NCBI RefSeq assembly: GCF_005871205.1
Contig: NZ_SWKM01000011.1
Location: 1,178,001 to 1,242,000, forward strand
Source: Marinobacter alexandrii
Lineage (GTDB): Bacteria > Pseudomonadota > Gammaproteobacteria > Pseudomonadales > Oleiphilaceae
DNA length: 64,000 nt
Direction of reading: 5' to 3'
The notes beneath the pieces are model-generated. The model was not told where the DNA came from. It worked only from the letters and a program-made list of their open reading frames with translations, and did no database searches. Numbering within the stretch: the first letter of the stretch is position 1; each line of letters opens with the position of its first letter. Below, one piece after another: positions 7,980 to 15,884 of this stretch. Position numbers and translations under genes: made by a program.

Positions 7980-8818
7980 ACGCGGTGGCTTCCCGTGTCT
8001 CCGGTTCGGGACAGGCGCCGGGCGTAATGTCTAGTTCGATAGCAGATAAGTCCTTGATTGCCAGTCAGTTCGGTGGTGCCAGTAAAACCTACGACGGCGC
8101 TTCCCGGTTGCAGCGGATTATGGGCGACGAAATGCTGGGTGCGCTGAAGCTTGCCGGGGACGATCTCCGGCCACGGCGAATCCTGGATCTTGGTTGTGGC
8201 ACCGGTTGGTTCACCCGGAAGATCGCGCAGACCTGGCCGTGCCAGGTAACCGGTGTGGATTTATCTCCAGGAATGATCAAGCAGGCCAGTGAGCGGTCTG
8301 AGCAGGGGATCGAGTTGATGGTCGCCGATGCGGAGTCTCTGCCGGTCCCGTCCAACAGCTTCGATGTGGTGTTCAGCAATCTGATGGTGCAGTGGTGTGA
8401 TGATCCCCGCACCGTATTTGCCGAGTGCCGGCGGGTACTGAGGCCGGGTGGGCGGCTGGTGCTGTCAACCTTGCTCGAAGGCACGTTAGGAGAGCTCAAG
8501 CAGGCGTGGGCGGAAGCTGATCCGGGTCAGCAGCACATTAACCGGTTTGAGTCTGAAACTGCCTTACGGCAACGGGTTGAGGCCGTGCTGCCGGATGCCC
8601 GTTTGGACACCCGGACCATAGCGCTACCCTATGCGTCGCCAATGGCGCTTGCCGCTGAGTTGCGTTTGCTGGGTGCCGGTTTCAAGAGTGAAAGCCGGCG
8701 CAGGACCCTGACCGCGCCCGGTCGTGTCCGCACTATGTGCCTGAGTTATCCCAAGCAATCCGATGGCACGATCATCGCCAGTTATGAAGCGGCATGGGTG
8801 TCTTGGCAGGCATCCTGA
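7976..8818 (+). CDS. bioC: malonyl-ACP O-methyltransferase BioC
   Basis: BioC methylates malonyl-ACP to start pimeloyl synthesis on the fatty-acid machinery. The SAM-binding motif DLGCGTG is at residues 71-77, with acidic residues VTGVDLSPGM after the next strand and the RRVLRPGGRLVLST segment later. The GTG start at 7976 overlaps the bioF stop. The first 25 residues are weakly conserved, so a start further in is possible. In Pseudomonas a bioH gene usually sits between bioF and bioC; here there is none. Confidence 0.92.
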   Translation: MNAVASRVSGSGQAPGVMSSSIADKSLIASQFGGASKTYDGASRLQRIMGDEMLGALKLAGDDLRPRRILDLGCGTGWFTRKIAQTWPCQVTGVDLSPGMIKQASERSEQGIELMVADAESLPVPSNSFDVVFSNLMVQWCDDPRTVFAECRRVLRPGGRLVLSTLLEGTLGELKQAWAEADPGQQHINRFESETALRQRVEAVLPDARLDTRTIALPYASPMALAAELRLLGAGFKSESRRRTLTAPGRVRTMCLSYPKQSDGTIIASYEAAWVSWQAS

Positions 8819-8865
8819 TTTTTGTTTACCTTTCCTCTTCAATTAACCTCGGAATTTCATAAGTT

Positions 8866-9558
8866 ATGGCCAAGAAGACCTTTTTCGTTACCGGCACGGA
8901 CACGGGTGTGGGCAAGACCATGGTGTCGGCGGCTATTCTTGAGGCGGCCCGAGCTGCGGGTCTGCGCACCCTGGCGATGAAGCCGATTGCATCCGGCTGC
9001 GACGAAACGCCGGAAGGCCTGCGGAATGAGGATGCCCTGGCCCTGCAGAGCGCCATGACCGAATCGCTGGCCTATGAGGTGATCAATCCAGTGGCGCTGA
9101 AGCCGGCGATTGCTCCCCACGTGGCTGCGGCTCAGGCCGGGAAAACCGTCACGGCACAGCGGTTGATCGGGTTCTGCCGCGGGCTCCAGCTTCGTTCGGC
9201 CGACCTGATGCTGATCGAGGGCGCCGGTGGCTGGCGGGTGCCGCTCAATGACCGGGAAACCTATGCGTCTTTGCCGCGTGAACTGGGCACCCCGGTGATC
9301 CTCGTGGTCAGTCTGAAACTCGGGTGTATCAACCATGCTCTGCTGACTGCCGAGGCGATTCGTGCAGATGGCCTGGTGGTAGCAGGCTGGGTGGCCAATC
9401 GTGCCGAAGCTGAAACAATGAGTTGCGAGCAGGAAACGCTGGAGTATCTGGGCTCGCACATGGCCGCGCCGTGCCTGGGGGAATTGCCCTGGTTGGAGGA
9501 GCCGGATCCCGTAGCCCTGGCATCGCACCTGGACATCAAATGTTTGATTGAAAATTGA
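8866..9558 (+). CDS. bioD: dethiobiotin synthetase BioD
   Basis: BioD closes the ureido ring of dethiobiotin with CO2 and ATP, just before the BioB step. The P-loop GTDTGVGKT is at residues 10-18 and the KPIASG motif at 41-46. The EGAGGWRVPL segment is the second family signature. The product has 230 residues, the usual length. It follows bioC after 47 bp and is the last biotin gene of the group. Confidence 0.96.
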   Translation: MAKKTFFVTGTDTGVGKTMVSAAILEAARAAGLRTLAMKPIASGCDETPEGLRNEDALALQSAMTESLAYEVINPVALKPAIAPHVAAAQAGKTVTAQRLIGFCRGLQLRSADLMLIEGAGGWRVPLNDRETYASLPRELGTPVILVVSLKLGCINHALLTAEAIRADGLVVAGWVANRAEAETMSCEQETLEYLGSHMAAPCLGELPWLEEPDPVALASHLDIKCLIEN

Positions 9559-9609
9559 CCAGGAATATGGCTAACTGGTGTCAATAATTGGTCAGTGGAC
9601 GCAGTTGCT

Positions 9610-9855
9610 ATGATCAGCAATACACTTGCAATCGGCATTCAGGGTATCCAGGACGGCATGGTCGGCATGGACAATGCGGCCCGGAAAATTGCTCGTGGTG
9701 GTGTCGATGGTCCTCAGGGCACCGCGGAAGGCGCCGGTAGTCTGGTCGAGCCCATTATTGACCTGAAATTGTATGAGCGCAGCGTCGAGGCCTCGGCCCA
9801 GGTCGTGAAGGCCGCTGACGAAACGCTCGGCACTCTCTTGGATATCATGGCCTGA
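9610..9855 (+). CDS. small flagellar-rod-C-terminus-like protein
   Basis: This 81-residue protein starts MISNTLAIGIQGIQDGMVGM. Its C-terminal half (LYERSVEASAQVVKAADETLGTLLDI) resembles the short helical motif that ends flagellar rod and hook proteins, where two such helices pair in a coiled coil. The N-terminal half also resembles the start of these proteins, but the central domain is missing. A GTG at 9595 would add five residues; the ATG at 9610 looks more natural. No flagellar gene is near; it sits 51 bp after bioD and 9 bp before the SprA-related gene. Its function is unknown. Confidence 0.6.
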   Translation: MISNTLAIGIQGIQDGMVGMDNAARKIARGGVDGPQGTAEGAGSLVEPIIDLKLYERSVEASAQVVKAADETLGTLLDIMA

Positions 9856-9864
9856 GCACCGGTC

Positions 9865-10521
9865 TTGAACGCCATATCCCCTAATCTCCCGGTCTATTCC
9901 CCGTCAGCCGCTGGCCAGGTTTCGCCTCGGCCCGAAGCTGAACCGTCCAGAACGGATGGCCATTCTGGTAAAGACCAACCCAAGGCCCGTGCCAGCGGCG
10001 TTTCAGCAACGCCCGAGCAGGGCCTGAGCCCGGAAGAACTCAAGCAGCTTACCGAACTCAAAGCCCGAGATCGCGAAGTGCGTGCCCATGAAGCGGCGCA
10101 CCAGGCGGTGGGCGGTCAGTACGCAGGTGCCATCTCCTATACCTACCAGCGCGGCCCAGACGGTGCCCAGTATGCTGTGGGCGGCGAGGTGCCCATTGAT
10201 GTGTCTCCTGTTCCGGGCGATCCGCAGGCAACCATCGAAAAAATGCGGGTGGTTCGGGCCGCGGCCATGGCACCGGCCGAGCCCTCCGGCCAGGACCAAG
10301 CTGTCGCTGCCGAAGCCATGCAGGTGATGCTGAAAGCCCAGTCTGAGGTGATATCCGGACCGGAAGAAGCCGCAGGCGCTAAGCTCAAGCCAGGGCAGGG
10401 CAGTGAAGACGATCCACAATCCCGCACCGGACAGCAGGCGAGTGGCACCTATCAAACTGTCTCCGCGATGACGGATGATGCTGAACAGCAGCGCTCGGCC
10501 TTCCGCGCTGTTGCGGCCTAA
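9865..10521 (+). CDS. SprA-related putative zinc metalloprotease
   Basis: This protein belongs to the SprA-related family (Pfam PF12118, recalled from memory), often called putative metalloproteases. The core is AHEAAHQAVGGQYAG at about residues 74-88, containing HEAAH (H75, E76, H79), followed by YTYQRGPDGAQYAVGGEVPIDVS. The first 50 and last 60 residues are low in complexity and probably disordered. The start is a TTG at 9865, giving 218 residues. There is no signal peptide. It is 9 bp downstream of the flagellar-like gene, so both are probably co-transcribed. The biochemical role of the family is not established. Confidence 0.75.
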   Translation: MNAISPNLPVYSPSAAGQVSPRPEAEPSRTDGHSGKDQPKARASGVSATPEQGLSPEELKQLTELKARDREVRAHEAAHQAVGGQYAGAISYTYQRGPDGAQYAVGGEVPIDVSPVPGDPQATIEKMRVVRAAAMAPAEPSGQDQAVAAEAMQVMLKAQSEVISGPEEAAGAKLKPGQGSEDDPQSRTGQQASGTYQTVSAMTDDAEQQRSAFRAVAA

Positions 10522-10648
10522 CACCTAACTTTCTCAACCGAAAGCACGGTTTTCCTTCCCTTGCCTGCAACCTCTTGTATTTCCTCGTGACGATGTCTGT
10601 AGCGGGCGTTTTGGTCACAGATCGCAACACAAATTTTTATATCGACTA

Positions 10649-10678
10649 TTGACAATTCTGTGCCTCTAAACGTATGTT
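10649..10678 (+). promoter_or_regulatory. promoter of the first acyl-CoA dehydrogenase gene
   Basis: A perfect TTGACA (10649-10654), an 18-bp spacer and TATGTT (10673-10678, 4 of 6) form a plausible sigma70 promoter about 115 bp upstream of the gene start. The surrounding 272-bp gap (10522-10793) is clearly richer in A and T than the coding DNA on both sides. Confidence 0.5.
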
Positions 10679-10679
10679 T

Positions 10680-10693
10680 CAAACAAGTGTTTA
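10680..10693. promoter_or_regulatory. PsrA-like fatty-acid-responsive operator
   Basis: The sequence CAAACAAGTGTTTA contains the palindrome AAAC-N4-GTTT. The PsrA site known from Pseudomonas is (C/G)AAAC, 2-4 bp, GTTT(G/C). It starts 2 bp after the -10 box, where a repressor would block initiation. The downstream gene encodes an acyl-CoA dehydrogenase, the kind of gene PsrA controls in Pseudomonas, so context supports the call. Confidence 0.5.
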
Positions 10694-10793
10694 ATTAAGG
10701 CTGCAGCGCGTTGCGTTGCGGTGTTTGAGAAAAAACCGAGGCTGAAAGCTGTCATTGTGATTCAGCGAAGCCCGAAAAACCGAGGTGGATTCC

Positions 10794-12593
10794 ATGCCTG
10801 ACTACAAAGCGCCCCTGCGTGACATCAAATTCGTAATGACCGAGCTGCTGGACAGCGAGAAGCACTACGCCAACCTGGAAGGCGCAGAAGACGCCACTCC
10901 GGATATGGTGGACGCCATTATCGGAGAAGGTGCCAAGTTCTGTGAGCAGGTTCTGTCTCCGCTGAACCAGGTCGGTGACCAAGAGGGCTGTACCTGGAGC
11001 GAAGACGGTGTGAAGACACCGACTGGCTTCAAAGAAGCTTACCAGCAGTACGTCGAAGGCGGCTGGCCGTCCATGACTGCCGATCCCAACTACGGTGGCC
11101 AGGGCCTGCCGCACTCGCTCGGCCTGGTCATGAGCGAAATGGTAGGCACGGCTAACTGGTCTTTCGGTATGTACCCGGGCCTGAGCCACGGTGCGACCAA
11201 CACCATTGAAGAGCACGGCACCGAAGAGCAGAAGCAGACCTATCTGACCAAGCTGATCAGCGGCGAGTGGACCGGCACCATGTGCCTGACCGAGCCGCAC
11301 TGTGGTTCCGATCTGGGCACCCTTCGCACCAAGGCCGAGCCGAGTGCCGATGGCACCTACGCCATTACCGGCACCAAGATTTTCATCTCAGCCGGTGAGC
11401 ACGACATGGCTGAGAACATTGTTCATATCGTTCTGGCACGTCTGCCGGGCGCACCAGAAGGCACCAAGGGTATTTCCCTGTTCATCGTGCCCAAGAACCT
11501 GCCGAATGAAGACGGTTCCTCAGGCGAGCGCAACGCCGTTTCCTGTGGTTCCATCGAGCACAAGATGGGTATCCACGGCAACGCTACCTGTGTGATGAAC
11601 TTCGACGGCGCCAAGGGCTGGTTGATCGGTCCTGAAAACCGTGGTCTGAACTGCATGTTTACCTTCATGAACACCGCCCGTATCGGTACAGCCATCCAGG
11701 GTCTGGGTGCTGCTGAGCTGGGCTTCCAGGGCTCCCTGGCGTACGCCAAGGATCGTCTGGCCATGCGCTCCCTGAGCGGCCCGAAGAATCCGGAAGGCAT
11801 TGCTGATCCGATCATTGTGCACCCGGACGTGCGTCGCATGCTGCTGACTCAGAAGGCCGTCGCCGAAGGCGCCCGTGCCCTGATTTACCTGACCTCGCAG
11901 CAGGCTGACATTGTTCACAGTGGCAAGACCGAAGAAGAGCGCAAGGCCGCTGACGAAGCTCTGGGCTTCCTGACGCCAATTGCCAAGGCGTTCCTGACCG
12001 AGATCGGTTACGAAGCCGCTAACCTGGGCATGCAGGTGTTCGGTGGCCACGGCTTTATCTCCGAGTGGGGCATGGAGCAGAACGTGCGTGATGCCCGTAT
12101 CGGCATGATCTACGAAGGCACCACCGGCATCCAGGCACTGGATCTGCTGGGCCGTAAGGTTCTGATGACCCAGGGCGAGTCCCTGAAGGGCTTCACCAAG
12201 CAGGTGCACGTATTCTGCAAGGAAAATGCCGACAACGAGCAGCTGAAGGAATTCGTTGAGCCGCTGGCGGCCATCAACAAGGAATGGGGCGACCTGACCA
12301 TGAAGGTTGGTATGACCGCTATGAAGAACCGTGAAGAAGTAGGTGCCGCGTCCGTGGATTACCTGATGTATTCCGGTTACGCCGTGTTTGCCTACCTGTG
12401 GGCGCGTATGGCGAAGGTGGCACTGGACACCATGGCAGACGGAACCTCTGAAGAGATGTTCTACAACGCCAAAGTGCAGACCGCACGCTTTTACTTCAAG
12501 CGTATGCTGCCGCGCTCCAAGGCCCATGCTGAGAGCATGCTGGCCGGCGCTGACAGCCTGATGGACATGCCTGAGGAAGCCTTCGCCCTGTAA
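10794..12593 (+). CDS. long-chain-type acyl-CoA dehydrogenase (paralogue 1)
   Basis: This enzyme would catalyse the first FAD-dependent step of fatty-acid beta-oxidation. At 599 residues it is of the large class with an extra N-terminal segment and an added C-terminal domain, like the FadE enzymes of Pseudomonas. MCLTEPHCGSDLG and TGTKIFISAGEHD are FAD-contact segments, and MIYEGTTGIQALDLLGRK holds the probable catalytic glutamate. The ATG at 10794 is chosen because GAGG (10782-10785) sits 8 bp upstream; a GTG at 10785 would overlap this site. A terminator follows at 12629. The next gene is a close paralogue. Confidence 0.9.
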   Translation: MPDYKAPLRDIKFVMTELLDSEKHYANLEGAEDATPDMVDAIIGEGAKFCEQVLSPLNQVGDQEGCTWSEDGVKTPTGFKEAYQQYVEGGWPSMTADPNYGGQGLPHSLGLVMSEMVGTANWSFGMYPGLSHGATNTIEEHGTEEQKQTYLTKLISGEWTGTMCLTEPHCGSDLGTLRTKAEPSADGTYAITGTKIFISAGEHDMAENIVHIVLARLPGAPEGTKGISLFIVPKNLPNEDGSSGERNAVSCGSIEHKMGIHGNATCVMNFDGAKGWLIGPENRGLNCMFTFMNTARIGTAIQGLGAAELGFQGSLAYAKDRLAMRSLSGPKNPEGIADPIIVHPDVRRMLLTQKAVAEGARALIYLTSQQADIVHSGKTEEERKAADEALGFLTPIAKAFLTEIGYEAANLGMQVFGGHGFISEWGMEQNVRDARIGMIYEGTTGIQALDLLGRKVLMTQGESLKGFTKQVHVFCKENADNEQLKEFVEPLAAINKEWGDLTMKVGMTAMKNREEVGAASVDYLMYSGYAVFAYLWARMAKVALDTMADGTSEEMFYNAKVQTARFYFKRMLPRSKAHAESMLAGADSLMDMPEEAFAL

Positions 12594-12628
12594 GGCGCGG
12601 GCACCGAAGGACAGTCCCACAGGACAAG

Positions 12629-12660
12629 AAAGCCCGCGCTCCCCGGACGCGGGCTTTTTC
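12629..12660 (+). terminator. rho-independent terminator after acyl-CoA dehydrogenase 1
   Basis: An 8-bp perfect stem AGCCCGCG/CGCGGGCT (12631-12638 and 12648-12655) with a 9-base loop is followed by a T-tract. It lies about 35 bp after the stop codon and separates the two acyl-CoA dehydrogenase genes. Confidence 0.85.
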
Positions 12661-12801
12661 ATGAGTTGAGGTTCGCTTTTAAGGTAGAATGGGCGCTCAT
12701 AAAACGAATTTGGAGCGGACATACCGCCCAAACAGGTGCGTCGGGCCCAATTAAACAACTGGCAGCGCCTGAACAGACTGACTGATTTTGGAGAGTTATA
12801 G

Positions 12802-14598
12802 ATGGCTGATTACCAGGCACCTCTACGTGACATGCGTTTTGTTTTGAACGAAGTTTTCGATGCCCCTGCTCTTTGGGCGTCCTTGCCCAAGGTTGCGGAA
12901 AACGTCGACCCGGACACGGCAGACGCGATTCTGGAAGAGGCCGGCAAGATCAGTAGCGGTGTGCTGGCGCCCCTGAACCGTGAGGGTGACGAGCAGGGCA
13001 GCAAGTGGAATGACGGTGAAGTCACTGCGCCGGAGGGTTTCAAAGAAGCCTACCAGACCATCGTTGAAGGTGGCTGGAACGGACTGGGTGGTAACCCGGA
13101 CTTTGGCGGTATGGGCATGCCCAAAACACTGGTCGCCCAGTTCGAGGAAATGATGCAGGGTGCCAACATGGCCTTTGGTCTGGCCCCGATGCTGACTGCT
13201 GGTGCGTGTCTGGCCCTGGACGCCCATGGCAGCCAGGAACTCAAGGAAAAGTACCTGCCGAACATGTACTCCGGTGTCTGGTCTGGTGCCATGGACCTGA
13301 CCGAGCCCCACGCCGGAACCGACTTGGGCATTATCCGCACCAAGGCTGACCCAAACAGCGATGGCTCATTCAACGTCACGGGTACCAAGATCTTTATTAC
13401 TTGGGGTGAGCACGACATGGCCGAGAACATCATTCACCTGGTGCTCGCCAAGTTGCCGGATGCGCCCAAGGGGCCGAAGGGCATTTCCCTGTTCCTGGTG
13501 CCAAAGTTCATGGTGAACGACGACGGTTCCCTGGGTGAGCGCAACAGCTTCAGCTGTGGTTCCCTTGAGAAGAAAATGGGCATCAAGGGTTCTGCCACCT
13601 GTGTGATGAACTTCGACGGCGCCAAGGGCTGGCTGGTCGGAGATGAGAACAAGGGCCTGGCGGCGATGTTCACCATGATGAACTATGAACGTCTGGGTGT
13701 TGGCATTCAGGGTATTGGTGCCGCCGAAGCCTCTCTGCAGAGTGCCCGGGAATACGCATTGGACCGCATTCAGAGCCGCGCACCTACCGGTGCCCAGCAG
13801 CCTGAAAAGGCAGCCGACCCGATCCTGGTGCATCCGGACGTTCGCCGCATGCTGTTGACCATGAAAGGCTACGTTGAAGGTGGACGAGCATTCTCCACCT
13901 ACGTTGCCCAGTGGCTGGATATCTCCAAGTACGCGGATCCTGCTGAGGAAGAGCGGCGCAAACATGCTGAAGGCATGGTGGCGTTGCTGACGCCAGTAGC
14001 CAAGGCCTTCCTGACCGACCGTGGCCTGGACGCCTGCATCATGGGCCAGCAAGTGTTTGGCGGCCATGGTTTCATCCGTGAGTGGGGTCAGGAGCAACTG
14101 GTGCGTGACTGCCGGATCACCCAGATTTACGAAGGCACCAATGGTATCCAGGCGCTGGATCTCATGGGTCGTAAAGTGGTTGGAAGCCAGGGCAAGCTTT
14201 ACGAGCTGTTTGCCCAGGACGTAGCGGCATTCATTGAGGAAAACAGCGCGGACCAGAATCTGCGTCCGTTCCTTGAGCCACTGGCCGCTGCTTTTGAGCG
14301 CTTATCCGATGTCACCGAACACGTGATCCAGCAGGCCGGTGATAACCCTGATGCCGTAGGTGCGGCGTCTGTGGATTACCTCGACCTGTTCGGCCTGACG
14401 GCACTCGGCTACATGTGGGCGAAGATGGTTAAGGCGGCTGCACCAAAAGCTGAGGGTGACAGCTCCGGTTTCTACACTGGTAAGCTGAAAACCGCACGCT
14501 TCTATTTCGATCGTCTGCTGCCGAAGACCGTTTCGCTTGCCGAAGGCATCCGCAGTGGAAGCGATTCGATGATGGCGCTGACTGCTGAAGAGTTCTGA
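12802..14598 (+). CDS. long-chain-type acyl-CoA dehydrogenase (paralogue 2)
   Basis: This is the second FAD-dependent acyl-CoA dehydrogenase, 598 residues, colinear with paralogue 1 along its whole length. Both begin with a (D)YQAPLRDMRF-type segment. Shared blocks include LTEPHAGTDLGIIRTKADP, the TGTKIFITWGEHDMAENI block and QIYEGTNGIQALDLMGRK with the probable catalytic glutamate. A good ribosome-binding site (GGAGAG) lies about 10 bp before the ATG. It has its own upstream gap of about 140 bp after the first gene's terminator, so it may be regulated separately. Chain-length preference cannot be read from the sequence. Confidence 0.9.
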   Translation: MADYQAPLRDMRFVLNEVFDAPALWASLPKVAENVDPDTADAILEEAGKISSGVLAPLNREGDEQGSKWNDGEVTAPEGFKEAYQTIVEGGWNGLGGNPDFGGMGMPKTLVAQFEEMMQGANMAFGLAPMLTAGACLALDAHGSQELKEKYLPNMYSGVWSGAMDLTEPHAGTDLGIIRTKADPNSDGSFNVTGTKIFITWGEHDMAENIIHLVLAKLPDAPKGPKGISLFLVPKFMVNDDGSLGERNSFSCGSLEKKMGIKGSATCVMNFDGAKGWLVGDENKGLAAMFTMMNYERLGVGIQGIGAAEASLQSAREYALDRIQSRAPTGAQQPEKAADPILVHPDVRRMLLTMKGYVEGGRAFSTYVAQWLDISKYADPAEEERRKHAEGMVALLTPVAKAFLTDRGLDACIMGQQVFGGHGFIREWGQEQLVRDCRITQIYEGTNGIQALDLMGRKVVGSQGKLYELFAQDVAAFIEENSADQNLRPFLEPLAAAFERLSDVTEHVIQQAGDNPDAVGAASVDYLDLFGLTALGYMWAKMVKAAAPKAEGDSSGFYTGKLKTARFYFDRLLPKTVSLAEGIRSGSDSMMALTAEEF

Positions 14599-14624
14599 TC
14601 TGCTGCGGTTATAAATAGCGCAAT

Positions 14625-14656
14625 AAAAAAGCAGGCCATCCGGCCTGCTTTTTTTG
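14625..14656. terminator. bidirectional terminator between acyl-CoA dehydrogenase 2 and the endA-like gene
   Basis: A stem GCAGGCC/GGCCTGC (14631-14637 and 14642-14648) with a 4-base loop is flanked by six A on the left and seven T on the right. It can therefore stop transcription of the plus-strand dehydrogenase gene and of the convergent minus-strand gene. Confidence 0.85.
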
Positions 14657-14698
14657 TCAGTTGTTGTCGTGTTTGTCGCTGCTAACCCGGAGGCTGGC

Positions 14699-15334
14699 TC
14701 AGAGCTGCTCGATGAGCTCAGGATTGGTCACGAAAGGGTTTTTATTGCCCTGAATCTCGCTGACGCGGCGGTGACGGGTCAACTCGGTGTCATCCGGTGG
14801 ATCGTTTCGGCTCCAGTCCTGAAATACCGGGGTGGCGCCAATCCAGGGTAGGTCATAGGTGTCTACCATGTAGGCAACGGTGCGTGCGACGTCGCCTTTA
14901 ACTTGTTTGGGCGGCTCGAAGAACCCGGCGCTCTCGCGAATGCCGCAGTCGCTGGGCTTCACCGTCGCTCCCAGGTCCTCGTAGCGAACATTACGACGCT
15001 GCATTTCAATCCGGGATTTAACCGGAACCATGTTGTGCAGATCTGAGGCGATCTGCCGGTAGCGGTTGTCCTGTTCGCATGAGCGGGAAGTGCCGCAGTC
15101 CAGTGCGCTGCGAATGTCAGCGAGAGGGTATACGTATCCGTCTGTGAGCAAGAAACCCTTGCTGGTAAACGCGGTGTCGCAGAAAAAGGAATTACCACCC
15201 TCCGCGTAAAGGTTGCCCCAGAACTCATTTTTGATAACCGTGTCGGGGTCACTGAAACGGGTGTTCTGCCCAATCACCAGGCTGGCGGACAGCAGTAGTG
15301 ACAAGGTGACGAGTGTCAGTGAGAAGTGCTTCAT
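14699..15334 (-). CDS. endonuclease I (EndA)-like secreted protein
   Basis: EndA/Dns nucleases are periplasmic or secreted DNases. This 211-residue protein has a signal peptide (MKHFSLTLVTLSLLLSASLV) and the family block SDLHNMVPV followed by R-rich and DCGIRESAGFFEPP segments, ending with KGDVARTVAYMVDTYDLP. The EHVVP-type catalytic segment of active members appears replaced by DGYVYPLADI, so activity is uncertain. The start at 15334 is chosen because it places the signal peptide at the N-terminus. It is convergent with acyl-CoA dehydrogenase 2, with a shared terminator. Confidence 0.65.
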   Translation of the reverse strand: MKHFSLTLVTLSLLLSASLVIGQNTRFSDPDTVIKNEFWGNLYAEGGNSFFCDTAFTSKGFLLTDGYVYPLADIRSALDCGTSRSCEQDNRYRQIASDLHNMVPVKSRIEMQRRNVRYEDLGATVKPSDCGIRESAGFFEPPKQVKGDVARTVAYMVDTYDLPWIGATPVFQDWSRNDPPDDTELTRHRRVSEIQGNKNPFVTNPELIEQL

Positions 15335-15509
15335 ACGCCTGTCATGCCTCGCATAATCTGAAAGCGTCTGTGCTGAGTGGGCCTCCTTTGCCCGGCTGGT
15401 CAAAAATATGACGCTTTGACCGCATATATTGTGAAGTATGGCACAGACCCATGTACCGCATGAGGCTCTTTAGTTGTTATTTGTGGCATTATGTTAACGA
15501 GTTAACACT

Positions 15510-15773
15510 CTACTTCAGTTTGTTGCGAATGTTCCGATAGCCGTCCTTCAGGTCCTCGCCGAGTTTCTGAGCTGTCTGGCGAGCCTCTTGGGACGTTTCT
15601 TCGGCATCGTGCATCACTTGATCCAAACGGTTGCGAAACCGCTCCCAATCCTGCTCAAGATCGTCCCATTCGTCTTTGACGTCCTCTTTGGCAAGGTGCA
15701 TCTGAACACGGGCCTCGTCGCGATATTGCTTTATTTTTTCGGAAAGTTTTCTTAGCTCTTCTTGCAGGCTCAT
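15510..15773 (-). CDS. small coiled-coil protein of unknown function
   Basis: This 87-residue protein is almost wholly charged and helical: MSLQEELRKLSEKIKQYRDE, then DVKDEWDDLEQDWERFRNRL, ending in a lysine-rich tail. Heptad-like spacing suggests a long coiled coil. There is no membrane segment or signal peptide. The ATG at 15773 is chosen because GAGGAGAGG lies just upstream. I cannot assign a function; it resembles in style the small helical stress-associated proteins common in gammaproteobacteria. Confidence 0.7.
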   Translation of the reverse strand: MSLQEELRKLSEKIKQYRDEARVQMHLAKEDVKDEWDDLEQDWERFRNRLDQVMHDAEETSQEARQTAQKLGEDLKDGYRNIRNKLK

Positions 15774-15884
15774 TTCAAACCTCTCCTCTAAACACAGTCT
15801 TTGTTTAAGATGCGCCGACCAGGGATTTTCTGTCAAGAGAAGTGACGGCGAGCGGGTATGAGAGTGGAGAGGGCTTGATCCAGA

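Noticed and set aside
12664-12689. Promoter for the second acyl-CoA dehydrogenase using TAGAAT as -10
   Set aside because: The -10 box is fair, but no acceptable -35 box lies at 16-18 bp, so the call would be weak.
11520-12758. A 412-codon minus-strand frame opposite the first acyl-CoA dehydrogenase
   Set aside because: It crosses the dehydrogenase gene and its terminator and shows no domain-like sequence; the plus-strand enzyme is unambiguous.
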